A DNA stretch of 64,000 nt. Origin: Rhizobium sp. Leaf306 (GTDB lineage: Bacteria; Pseudomonadota; Alphaproteobacteria; Rhizobiales; Rhizobiaceae). A program made the translations under genes and the position numbers. The stretch lies in the NCBI RefSeq assembly GCF_001423425.1, contig NZ_LMNX01000001.1:1012970-1076969 (forward strand), read 5' to 3'. The first letter of the stretch is position 1. The number at the start of each line of letters is the position of its first letter. The notes below the pieces were generated by a model. The model was not told the origin of the DNA. It did not search any database and saw nothing but the letters and a program-made list of their open reading frames with translations. Positions 55,300 to 63,586 of the stretch are shown piece after piece.

Positions 55300-57597
55300 A
55301 TGCCTGCAAACGACAAGACGCCGGAAAAGAACACGCGCAACAGAGCGTCGGTGACCGAGCAGGAAGCGCTTGATTTCCACTCGCAGGGCCGCCCCGGCAA
55401 GCTCGAGATCACCCCGACAAAGCCGATGGCGACGCAGCGCGACCTATCGCTGGCCTATTCGCCTGGCGTCGCCGTGCCGGTTCTGGCGATCGCCGCCGAC
55501 CCTTCCAAGGCCTATGACTATACGACGCGCGGCAACATGGTGGCCGTGATTTCCAACGGCACGGCAATCCTCGGTCTCGGCAATCTCGGTGCGCTGGCAT
55601 CGAAGCCCGTCATGGAAGGCAAGTCTGTCCTGTTCAAGCGGTTTGCCGATGTGGACAGTATCGATCTCGAGGTCGATACGGAAAACGTAGACGAATTCAT
55701 CAACTGCGTGCGCTATCTCGGCCCGTCCTTCGGCGGCATCAACCTTGAGGACATCAAGGCGCCGGAATGCTTCATCATCGAGAGCCGCCTGCGCGAGCTG
55801 ATGGACATCCCGGTTTTCCATGACGACCAGCACGGCACGGCGATCATCGCCGCCGCCGGTCTCATCAACGCGCTGGAACTGACCGGCCGCGACCTCAAGA
55901 CGACGAAGCTGGTGTGCAATGGCGCGGGCGCTGCCGCGATCGCCTGTATCGAGCTGATCAAGGCGATGGGCTTCAACCCTGCCAACATCATCCTCTGCGA
56001 CACCAAGGGCGTGATCTACCAGGGGCGCACCGAGGGTATGAACCAGTGGAAGAGCGCCCACGCCGTCAAGTCCGACAGCCGGACGCTGGAAGAGGCCATG
56101 AAGGGTGCCGACGTGGTGTTCGGTCTTTCCCAGAAGGGTGCGTTTACCGAAACGATGATCCGCTCGATGGCGGACAAGCCGATCATTTTCGCGATGGCCA
56201 ATCCCGATCCGGAAATCACGCCGGAAGAAGTGGCGCGCATCCGCGACGACGCGATCATGGCGACCGGCCGCTCGGACTATCCGAACCAGGTCAACAACGT
56301 GCTGGGCTTTCCCTACATCTTCCGCGGGGCGCTCGATGTGCGAGCCCGGCAGATCAACGATGCGATGAAGATTGCCGCCGCGCAGGCGCTGGCCGATCTA
56401 GCCCGCGAGGACGTGCCTGATGACGTGGCTGCCGCCTACCAGGGCAACCGCCCGCGTTTCGGGCCGCAATACATCATTCCCGTGCCGTTCGATCCGCGGC
56501 TGATCTCGGCCATTCCCGTCGCTGTCGCCAGAGCTGCGATGGAAAGCGGAGCAGCGCGCCGCGACATCACCGACCTTGACGCCTATGGTCGCGAGCTTTC
56601 CGCCCGCCGCGACCCGATCGCTGCAACGACGCAAGGGATCTACGACCGGGTTCGCCGCTTCCCCAAGCGCGTGGTGTTTGCCGAAGCCGAAGAAGAGCAG
56701 GTCATGCGGGCCGCGATCTCCTTCTGCAGCCAGGGTCTCGGCACCGCCATCCTGCTCGGTCGCGACGATGTGATCCGCGAGACGGCGGAAAAGGCCGGTA
56801 TCGACCTCGAACGTCCCGGCATCGAGATCATCAACGCGCGCATTTCCAAGCGCGTCGATACCTATATCGACTTCCTCTACGCCCGCCTGCAGCGCCAGGG
56901 ACTGCTTCTGCGTGACGTGCAGCGGCTGATCCACCACGACCGCAACCATTTTGCCGCGACCATGGTGGCCGTGGGCGATGCGGATGCGATGGTAACCGGC
57001 ACGACGCGCAATTATGCGACCGCTCTTTCCGACGTGCGCCGCTGCATCGACGACAAGCCCGGACACAGGGTGATCGGCGTGTCGATCGTGGTGGCCCGCG
57101 GCCGGACGATCTTCGTGGCCGATACCGCCGTGCACGACATGCCGACTGCCGAGCAGATCGCCGACATCGCCGTGGAAGCCGCGCGCGTCGCCAAGCGCAT
57201 GGGTTACGAGCCGCGCGTGGCGCTGCTTGCCTATTCCACCTTCGGCCAGCCGATCGGCGAACGGTCGGAGCGGGTCCGCGAGGCGGTGAAGATCCTCGAC
57301 GGACGCCGGGTGGATTTCGAGTATGACGGCGAGATGGGTGCCGACGTAGCGCTCAATGCCAGCCGCATGGAGCAGTATCCGTTCTGCCGCCTCTCCGGCA
57401 CGGCCAACGTGCTTGTCATGCCGGCCATTCATTCGGCCTCGATTGCGACCCGCATGTTGCAGGAAATCGGTGCATCGACGCTGATCGGACCGCTTCTGGT
57501 CGGTTTGGACAAATCGGTGCAGATCACCCAGATGGGTGCGAAGGACTCCGAAATCGTCAACATGGCGGCCATCGCCGCCTATAACGCGGGGTCCTGA
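55300..57597 (+). CDS. tme: NADP-dependent malic enzyme with phosphotransacetylase-like domain
   Basis: A 765-residue MaeB-type enzyme. The N-terminal two-thirds is malic enzyme (residues about 1-430): [30 protein letters not shown] and [15 protein letters not shown]. The C-terminal third, from about [14 protein letters not shown] to the end, is a phosphotransacetylase-like domain, which is known in this family as lacking PTA activity and acting in oligomerisation. It oxidatively decarboxylates malate to pyruvate. The place next to mutS and upstream of olsB matches tme of Sinorhizobium meliloti, the NADP-specific form, so I use that symbol. Confidence 0.9.
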   Translation: MPANDKTPEKNTRNRASVTEQEALDFHSQGRPGKLEITPTKPMATQRDLSLAYSPGVAVPVLAIAADPSKAYDYTTRGNMVAVISNGTAILGLGNLGALASKPVMEGKSVLFKRFADVDSIDLEVDTENVDEFINCVRYLGPSFGGINLEDIKAPECFIIESRLRELMDIPVFHDDQHGTAIIAAAGLINALELTGRDLKTTKLVCNGAGAAAIACIELIKAMGFNPANIILCDTKGVIYQGRTEGMNQWKSAHAVKSDSRTLEEAMKGADVVFGLSQKGAFTETMIRSMADKPIIFAMANPDPEITPEEVARIRDDAIMATGRSDYPNQVNNVLGFPYIFRGALDVRARQINDAMKIAAAQALADLAREDVPDDVAAAYQGNRPRFGPQYIIPVPFDPRLISAIPVAVARAAMESGAARRDITDLDAYGRELSARRDPIAATTQGIYDRVRRFPKRVVFAEAEEEQVMRAAISFCSQGLGTAILLGRDDVIRETAEKAGIDLERPGIEIINARISKRVDTYIDFLYARLQRQGLLLRDVQRLIHHDRNHFAATMVAVGDADAMVTGTTRNYATALSDVRRCIDDKPGHRVIGVSIVVARGRTIFVADTAVHDMPTAEQIADIAVEAARVAKRMGYEPRVALLAYSTFGQPIGERSERVREAVKILDGRRVDFEYDGEMGADVALNASRMEQYPFCRLSGTANVLVMPAIHSASIATRMLQEIGASTLIGPLLVGLDKSVQITQMGAKDSEIVNMAAIAAYNAGS

Positions 57598-57608
57598 GAG
57601 ACCCCGCG
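57585..57608 (+). terminator. Hairpin over the end of the malic enzyme gene
   Basis: CGCGGGGTC / GACCCCGCG make a 9-bp perfect stem, and the loop CTGAGA holds the stop codon TGA (57595-57597). No T run follows, so it could work with Rho or slow ribosomes near the end. Confidence 0.5.
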
Positions 57609-57681
57609 CCGACGCATTTGTTGAAAGCTTCAGCCGATCGGATTAGGATGTTTCATCTGGTCCGATCGGAGTTCCCGTTTC

Positions 57682-57945
57682 ATGAAGACCGTCAGCATTC
57701 AGGAAGCCGAAGAAAACCTGTCGCAGCTTGTCGAAGAAGCCGCGAACGGGGAGCCGTTCGTGATCGCCAGGGCGGGCAAGCCGCTGGTGACGGTGGTTGC
57801 TGTCGATGAGGCGGCCGCACCCGAGGTGACCGGGCCCAGGAAACGGCGGATCGGATTCCTTAAAGGTCAGTTCTTCATTCCGGAAGACATGGATAAGGCG
57901 CTGGACGAAGAGATCGAGGATCTGTTCTACGGCGCACGCGATTGA
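57682..57945 (+). CDS. Phd/YefM-family antitoxin
   Basis: An 87-residue protein with the Phd/YefM start VSIQEAEENLSQLVEEAANGEPFVIARAGKPLVTVVAV, the classic DNA-binding and dimer region, followed by a C-terminal toxin-binding tail (GFLKGQFFIPEDMDKALDEEIEDLFYG). This tail is typical of antitoxins paired with PIN-domain VapC toxins. The toxin gene that should follow is only a remnant, so the antitoxin is effectively orphan. It might still repress its own promoter or neutralise related toxins. Confidence 0.92.
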   Translation: MKTVSIQEAEENLSQLVEEAANGEPFVIARAGKPLVTVVAVDEAAAPEVTGPRKRRIGFLKGQFFIPEDMDKALDEEIEDLFYGARD

Positions 57946-58061
57946 GGCTGTTGCCGGATTCCCATCTTCTGATCTGGCTTGTCGCCGCGTCCGAACGCTT
58001 GCCATCCTCGGTGCACGACATGGTGGGTCGCTACTGCGGACCGACCAGGCTCCAAATCTAG
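57942..58061 (+). pseudogene. Truncated PIN-domain (VapC-like) toxin remnant
   Basis: Overlapping the antitoxin stop (ATTGA) a frame starts TTG-AGG-CTG and reads LRLLPDSHLLIWLVAASERL, the recognisable start of VapC toxins (usually RLLLDTHxLLWxxxxxxRL), with the first catalytic Asp still present. Similarity fades after PSS, and the frame ends at a TAG at 58059-58061 after only 39 residues against about 125 in intact toxins. The other catalytic acidic residues are missing, so the toxin cannot be functional. The remaining space is taken by the end of olsB. Confidence 0.75.
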
Positions 58062-58071
58062 AGCGCTCTAG
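58058..58071. repeat. 14-bp palindrome joining two convergent stop codons
   Basis: CTAGAGCGCTCTAG is a perfect palindrome containing the TAG stop of the toxin remnant (58059-58061) and, on the opposite strand, the TAG stop of olsB (58068-58070). It is symmetric about the convergent junction. Confidence 0.75.
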
Positions 58072-58952
58072 TTCGCGAAGCGACCGGCGTCGGCGCCGAA
58101 GTAGTTGATGTAGCGGCCGGAGATCGATGCGATCGGTAGCACGATCAGCACATCCGTGGTGTTGAAAGCCTGATCGACGACGGCTCCCATTCCGATCATG
58201 GCGCCGAGGCGAAGGTAGCCCTTGACCAGCGGTGGCATGGCGGAAAGCGCTTGGCGCGGATTGATCGCCTCGGCCGGCATCAGATCCATGTTGCGATTGA
58301 GATCAGGCAATGCGTGGACCATCCACTCGTCCTTCACCAGCGCATTGTGATGGAGGAAGGACAGCGCCAGCGCGTGTTCTTCCGGACGCACGCCGGGGAA
58401 AGAGGCGCAGCCGAACATGGCATTGACACCATGCTTCAGCGCATAGGCCCAGTTGCCCTGCCAGAGCAGTTCGACGGTGCGTTTGGTGCGGTATTCGGGC
58501 AGCACGCAGGAGCGGCCGAGTTCCATGAACTGCTTGTCGGGATGGCGGGCGAGAAGTGGCGCGATATCGAACTCGGACGTCGAATAAAACCCGCCATTCG
58601 CCTCAGCGACGCTCTGGCGCAGAAGCCGGTAGGTTCCGACGATCTGGTCTTCGATTTCACCGTCTATCGCGTTGTCGACGACAAGCAGATGGTCGCAGAT
58701 CGCATCGTAGCTATCGATATCCCGTCGAAGCCGCATCGCCTCGGGCTCAATCGTGGCGCCCATCTCCTCGACGAAGACGCGGTAGCGCACGGCCTGGGCG
58801 GCATCGATTTCGCGCAGGTTGCGGGCAAGCCGCGTTTCCAGCGTGCCGATGCGGCCGAACACATCGCTACCAACGCGGCTATTTGCCGGATCAGCAGCCG
58901 GGGCCTGCTTTGTCTCAGAGGTCAATGTGCGGTTCAGGAGTTCGATAGCCAT
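58068..58952 (-). CDS. olsB: L-ornithine N-alpha-acyltransferase (OlsB)
   Basis: A 294-residue protein started at MAIELLNRTLTSETK; the longer frame upstream lacks homology. It belongs to the OlsB/hemolysin-like acyltransferase group of the GNAT clan: LREIDAAQAVRYRVFVEEMGA, CDHLLVVD, FMELGRSCVLPEYRTKRTVELLWQG and the C-terminal NPRQALSAMPPLVKGYLRLGAMIGMGAVVDQAFNTTDV. It transfers a 3-hydroxyacyl chain from acyl-ACP to ornithine, the first step of ornithine-lipid synthesis; OlsA at 37.7 kb does the second. In Sinorhizobium the gene follows tme, as here. Confidence 0.93.
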   Translation of the reverse strand: MAIELLNRTLTSETKQAPAADPANSRVGSDVFGRIGTLETRLARNLREIDAAQAVRYRVFVEEMGATIEPEAMRLRRDIDSYDAICDHLLVVDNAIDGEIEDQIVGTYRLLRQSVAEANGGFYSTSEFDIAPLLARHPDKQFMELGRSCVLPEYRTKRTVELLWQGNWAYALKHGVNAMFGCASFPGVRPEEHALALSFLHHNALVKDEWMVHALPDLNRNMDLMPAEAINPRQALSAMPPLVKGYLRLGAMIGMGAVVDQAFNTTDVLIVLPIASISGRYINYFGADAGRFAN

Positions 58953-59064
58953 GGTGATTCTTCCCGTACCGGTTGGATCACCCGCGTTTAAACATGCATC
59001 TGCAACAAGAGCGTGACAGATATCGTCACAATAGGAAGTGGTGCAAGGCCCGTCAACGCGACTG

Positions 59065-60798
59065 TCAGGACGTGCTGGAAGCCTGCGCAAAAAGGCGCAA
59101 TTCCTCAATCAGAACAGCCGGATCGAGCGGCTTCTGAAGTACTTTGCAGGCGCCCTTATCGATGACTTTGCGCCGCGCCTCGCCGCGGCTTTCGGCTGTC
59201 AGCACCATGACGGGAACCGGCTGCAGCGCGGTTCTGGAGGCGGCAGAGATGAGATCCATGATGTTGCCGCCGGGCATATGCATGTCGCAGAGAACGACAT
59301 CCGGACGGCTTTCGCCAAGGGCTTCGATGAGACTTCCGAAATCCTCCACGGAACGAACCGTGTGCCCTGCCTTGCGCAGAACCGCGGCGACCAGAAGCGC
59401 ACTGACGGGATCGTCTTCCCCGAGAAGAATGTCGAGGGCCTGACCGGTTTCCCGCTTGCGATCGACCGAGTTTGAATTTTCAGGTGCCGGCACGTCCATT
59501 ACCGGGCGGTCGCGGGCGCCAAAACCACGCATGCGGCCACTCAGGACATCGACCAGCGATTTTTCGCGCAGTGGCCGGATCAGCCAGGCATCGAAATATT
59601 CCTGGGGTTGCGACGCCCTTTCCTCCGGATTGACCAGTAGAATACGGTGCAGCGGCGCGTGCGACGGTTCCCACGCGTAGTCGGAGGCCAGTCGGTGATC
59701 GACGATGAGATCGGTATAGGGCGAGCCTGTCGCTTTGGCCCGATCGATCAACAGCTGCACCTGGGCGGGATCGGACACATGCCTCCCACGGCCGCCGAGT
59801 GTTTCGATGCTGGAGACGGTCGCAAAGGCGGCCGGACCATCTGGCGCGAGCAGAAGCACGCGAGAGCCAAACAGCGAGCGGTTGCGAACGGCAGCACCGG
59901 CCGGCGCATCCTCGGCGAGATGCATGGGATAGCGGATGGTGAAGACGCTGCCATTGCCCTTGCGGCTGGAGACCGACAGCGAGCCGCCGAATTCGGCCAG
60001 GATGCGCGAGGCGATGCCGAGGCCGAGACCTGTGCCGCCGCTGCGCGTTTCCGCTGATCCTGCCTGTTCGAACGCACCGAAGATTCGGGTCTGCTCTTCC
60101 TCGGTCATGCCCGGGCCGGTATCGGCAACAGAAATCGCCACGGTCTCGTTCTCGATGAAGGCTCGAACCAGCACGCCGCCTGTGGTCGTGAACTTGACGG
60201 CGTTGCCGATGACGTTGAACAGAACCTGGCGAATGCGGGCAGGATCGAAGTCGAGAAGCTCCGGCACGGCGGCGGATACGGTGGCGGCGATCTCGATCCG
60301 TTTGCCATGGGCGCGGGGAGCGAGCATTTCCACGACACCTTCGATCAGCTGGCGCAGATCCGCTGCACGGTTGTTGAGACGGAACCGGCCGGCCTCCAGC
60401 GTGGAATGATCCAGCAGATCTTCGACCAGTTGAGCCAGGGCGTAGCCGGACTGGCGGATACCGCTCAAGTAATTCTGCTGCTCCGCCGTCAGCTTCGTCT
60501 GACCCAAGAGGTGGGTCATCCCAAGAATGCCGTTCAGTGGCGTTCGTAGCTCATGGACGACGTTGGCGATCTGCGGAGAGCCCGAGACGTCGGCAGCAAT
60601 GGCCTGTGGGCGGCGCCATTTGAGGATTTTCGTGAAGAGTGCGCGAAGAGCGCCTGGATGTCTCTGGACGTTCGCCGCGACCGGCTGCTCCGGCGTGCGG
60701 GGCACTCCATTCCATGCGGCGTCGTCAGACCCGTCCTTCGGCGCGAGCGACGTGAAGGCCTGTGAGATACGGTTCTGTATTTCGGCGATGTCGCGCAT
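59065..60798 (-). CDS. Soluble hybrid histidine kinase with C-terminal receiver
   Basis: A 577-residue protein without membrane segments. The H box is VVHELRTPLNG (His82). The ATPase domain includes ADTGPGMTEEEQ and SGGTGLGLGIASRIL. A middle region (about residues 300-430: SLFGSRVLLLAPDGPAAFATVSSIETLGGRG...) resembles a receiver fold but has no clear phospho-acceptor. The C-terminal receiver has DILLGEDDPVSALL, phospho-acceptor Asp in VVLCDMHMPGG and the conserved Lys in VLQKPLDP. No sensor domain is apparent, so input may come from partner proteins. It lies after lspA and before olsB on the same strand. Confidence 0.9.
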   Translation of the reverse strand: MRDIAEIQNRISQAFTSLAPKDGSDDAAWNGVPRTPEQPVAANVQRHPGALRALFTKILKWRRPQAIAADVSGSPQIANVVHELRTPLNGILGMTHLLGQTKLTAEQQNYLSGIRQSGYALAQLVEDLLDHSTLEAGRFRLNNRAADLRQLIEGVVEMLAPRAHGKRIEIAATVSAAVPELLDFDPARIRQVLFNVIGNAVKFTTTGGVLVRAFIENETVAISVADTGPGMTEEEQTRIFGAFEQAGSAETRSGGTGLGLGIASRILAEFGGSLSVSSRKGNGSVFTIRYPMHLAEDAPAGAAVRNRSLFGSRVLLLAPDGPAAFATVSSIETLGGRGRHVSDPAQVQLLIDRAKATGSPYTDLIVDHRLASDYAWEPSHAPLHRILLVNPEERASQPQEYFDAWLIRPLREKSLVDVLSGRMRGFGARDRPVMDVPAPENSNSVDRKRETGQALDILLGEDDPVSALLVAAVLRKAGHTVRSVEDFGSLIEALGESRPDVVLCDMHMPGGNIMDLISAASRTALQPVPVMVLTAESRGEARRKVIDKGACKVLQKPLDPAVLIEELRLFAQASSTS

Positions 60799-60893
60799 AC
60801 GGAAAGATTACCCGAGGTTTCCTTCCGAAGTCTTAGATCAATCCGGTAAAATTATGCCAATCGCTCGATTTCACAATTATCCGTCGAGCAAAA

Positions 60894-61400
60894 TTACTTC
60901 TGCTCGTCTACGGATGCCGCCGCTTTGGGACCGAACAGCTCGTCGACAATGACGAGACCTGCACCGACGCTGATAAAACTGTCCGCGAGATTGAACACGG
61001 CAAACGACCAGGTGGCGGTGTGAAACAGGATGTAATCCACCACGTGCCCGTAAACGATGCCATCGATCAGGTTCCCGATCGCACCGGCGATGATCATCGC
61101 ATAGCCGAGATGGGCAAAGGGCCGGTCCTTGGGCGTGCGGCGCCAGAGCCACAGCACGAAGGCGACGATGACGAGGCGCATGCCGATGATGAACTCCCTC
61201 TCCATGCCGGACAGAAGCGAGAAGGCTACGCCCATATTATAGGTGCGGTAGAGCGCCAGAAACGGAATGACCGGCACCATCTGCTCGAGCGGCAGCGAAT
61301 TCTCGACGGCGATCTTGATCGCCTGGTCGAGTAGCACGGCAATGATGATGAAGATGACCGCACTGATCGGTCGAGACAGGAAACCAACGCGAGCGGTCAT
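60894..61400 (-). CDS. lspA: Lipoprotein signal peptidase (SPase II)
   Basis: A 168-residue protein with four membrane helices and the two catalytic Asp motifs: [16 protein letters not shown] and [15 protein letters not shown]. The typical motif has Arg after GNLID; Gly is found here. It cuts the signal peptide of lipid-modified lipoproteins before Lnt acts. Its ATG overlaps the stop codon of the methyltransferase gene (TAATG). Confidence 0.96.
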   Translation of the reverse strand: MTARVGFLSRPISAVIFIIIAVLLDQAIKIAVENSLPLEQMVPVIPFLALYRTYNMGVAFSLLSGMEREFIIGMRLVIVAFVLWLWRRTPKDRPFAHLGYAMIIAGAIGNLIDGIVYGHVVDYILFHTATWSFAVFNLADSFISVGAGLVIVDELFGPKAAASVDEQK

Positions 61401-62257
61401 TATTTATCCTCCAGCGTCAGCAGATGGCGGCGGGCTTCAAACAGCATGACTGCCGTCGCGACCGCGAGATTGAGCGAGTCCGCCCTGCCCTGCTGCGGAA
61501 TTTTGACTGTGCGATCGGCGGCGCGGGCAAGGCTGTCTGGCAGGCCGGACTGCTCGTTGCCCATCAGGAGAACGACCGGTTTGCGGGTATAGTCCGCCGT
61601 GCGATAATCGACGGCGCCGGCCAGATGGGTGGCGACGACGCTGACGCCCGCTCCCTTTTGCCAGCTTAAGAATTCTTCCGCAGAGCAGCGGATGACCGGC
61701 ATTGCGAAAATCGAGCCCATCGTGGCGCGCACTGTTTCCAGCGAGAACGGGTCGGTGCTTTCCCCGACCAGAAGCACGGCGGAGGCGCCGGCGGCATCGG
61801 CCGTGCGAATGATCGTGCCGAGATTGCCCGGATCGCGGACGCGGTCGAGCGCGACGAATGTCTGGTCAGCCTGAGGCTTCAGATCGGCAAGCCGTGCCCA
61901 GCGCTGCTCGAAAATACCGACCACCATCTGCGGATTGTCGCGGCGCGTGATCGACGACAGGACCTTTTCGCTGACCTCGAGAACGAGGCCGCCATCGGCG
62001 ACGGTCTTTGCTGCGACCTGTTCGACCAGCGGCTTGGCTTTGGCAGCCTTGGCATAGACGAGCGTGCGGATCGTCCAGCCCAGTTCCAGCGCATCGATGA
62101 CCAGTTTCAGCCCCTCCGCCATGAAGGCACCGGCTTCTTCCCGGTGCTTCTTGTCGGTGAGAAGCTTGATGTCCTTGATGATGGGGTTGGCGAGCGAGGT
62201 GACTTCTTTCACCTGCCCGACGCGCCGTGGCCCGTTTCTGTGAAAATTATCGCTCAT
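61400..62257 (-). CDS. TrmH-family (SpoU) RNA methyltransferase
   Basis: A 285-residue SPOUT methyltransferase started at [13 protein letters not shown], whose ATG overlaps the stop of the preceding gene (ATGA). The N-terminal part is an RNA-binding L30e-like domain. The three SPOUT motifs are [40 protein letters not shown] and [24 protein letters not shown]. It should make 2'-O-methyl ribose in rRNA or tRNA; the site is not determinable here. Confidence 0.94.
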   Translation of the reverse strand: MSDNFHRNGPRRVGQVKEVTSLANPIIKDIKLLTDKKHREEAGAFMAEGLKLVIDALELGWTIRTLVYAKAAKAKPLVEQVAAKTVADGGLVLEVSEKVLSSITRRDNPQMVVGIFEQRWARLADLKPQADQTFVALDRVRDPGNLGTIIRTADAAGASAVLLVGESTDPFSLETVRATMGSIFAMPVIRCSAEEFLSWQKGAGVSVVATHLAGAVDYRTADYTRKPVVLLMGNEQSGLPDSLARAADRTVKIPQQGRADSLNLAVATAVMLFEARRHLLTLEDK

Positions 62258-63450
62258 GCGGGTACCCAACGGCTGAAAAGAGAGGTGGAAAGCGCGCGGC
62301 CACGGACTTTGCCGTCAAGGCCCGCTTCCCGGATGACGAGTTCGCCCGATTCCACAACGCCATCTGCGCCGCGCATGGTTTCGCGCATCAGTTCATGGAT
62401 GGAATAGAAGCTGGCGCGGATCGAATAGGCCGTCAGCACCAACCCGACCGCCTTGGGCGACAGGAGCTGCCGGCAGACATCGAGCATCAGCGGCAAATGG
62501 TCGAACAGATGCCAGACCTCGCCATTCGGACCGCGGCCGAATTTCGGCGGGTCGGTGAGAATGATATCGTAGGTGTTGCCGCGGCGTTCCTCGCGCAGGA
62601 TGAACTTCATCGCGTCTTCGCAGATCCAGCGGATCGGTGCCTTTTCGAGACGCGACAAGGCCTGGTTTTCGCGACCCCAGCCGATCGCCTTTTTCGACGC
62701 ATCGACATGGGTGACCTCGGCACCGGCGGCAGCCGCCACCAGCGACGCGACGCCCGTATAGCCGAACAGGTTGAGCACTTTCAGCGTGCGTCCGGCCTTG
62801 GCGGCTTCCTCGACGCGATCCTTCATCCACGCCCAGTGGACGATCTGTTCCGGAAATACGCCGACATGGCGAAATGCGGTGAAGCGGCCGTGGAAATCGA
62901 TGCCGAGAAGGGCGAGAGGCCAGGTTTCGCCGAGCGTCTGCGCCGGAAAGCGCCAACGGCCCATGCCGTCTTCATCCGTGTCGCCGGTGAAGATCGCGTC
63001 GGCATTTTCCCAGATGTCGTCGGCAAGCGTCGGCTGCCACAGGGCCTGGGCTTCCGGGCGCACGACGCGGTAATCGCCGTATTGCTCAAGCTTCAGGCCG
63101 CGGCCGGTGTCGATCAGGTGGAAATCGCCGGCGCCGGACGATTCCAGAATGATCGGCACGCGTTCGGCTGGCAGATCGCCGCTGCGGGCAAGAAGCGGAC
63201 GCGTTTCGACCGGTACGTGCGGTTGTGCCTGTGGTCTGTCAGGACGGCGCGACTGGGTGGTTTGGGCTTCGGCCCGACCTTCCGAGCGCGCAGCCTGGGG
63301 GCCGGTCGACCTGGTACGGGTTGCGGCAACGGCCGGACGGCTGCCCGCTTCGCTGCGGCGCTTGTCCGGGCTTTTGGCAGGCGACTTGGCCGCGCCCTTG
63401 GCTGCTGGCTTCTCCGGGCGCTTGCCGGTCGGCCGCCTTTCCTTGTTCAT
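62254..63450 (-). CDS. RlmI-like class I rRNA methyltransferase with basic N-terminal tail
   Basis: A 398-residue protein started at MNKERRPTGKRP (an in-frame ATG 12 bp upstream exists). The first 80 residues are low-complexity and rich in Lys/Arg/Ala/Pro. Then come a PUA-like part and a Rossmann methyltransferase with LNLFGYTGVASLVAAAAGAEVTHVDASKKAIGW and ILTDPPKFGRGP, the motif of the RlmI/RlmK m5C/m2G family. Family members modify 23S rRNA. It leads an overlapping set: this gene, the TrmH-family gene and lspA. Confidence 0.9.
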   Translation of the reverse strand: MNKERRPTGKRPEKPAAKGAAKSPAKSPDKRRSEAGSRPAVAATRTRSTGPQAARSEGRAEAQTTQSRRPDRPQAQPHVPVETRPLLARSGDLPAERVPIILESSGAGDFHLIDTGRGLKLEQYGDYRVVRPEAQALWQPTLADDIWENADAIFTGDTDEDGMGRWRFPAQTLGETWPLALLGIDFHGRFTAFRHVGVFPEQIVHWAWMKDRVEEAAKAGRTLKVLNLFGYTGVASLVAAAAGAEVTHVDASKKAIGWGRENQALSRLEKAPIRWICEDAMKFILREERRGNTYDIILTDPPKFGRGPNGEVWHLFDHLPLMLDVCRQLLSPKAVGLVLTAYSIRASFYSIHELMRETMRGADGVVESGELVIREAGLDGKVRGRALSTSLFSRWVPA

Positions 63451-63586
63451 CACTGCGATCATCCGCTCGGGTTCTTGTCTTTCGCAGCAGATAGCATCTG
63501 TGCCGCGTTCTTCAAAGCCGGCAATAGCGTCAGATCTGTTTTCGCTCGCTTCGACGCCTATCTAATCAGCGAAACGGGAGATCGAG

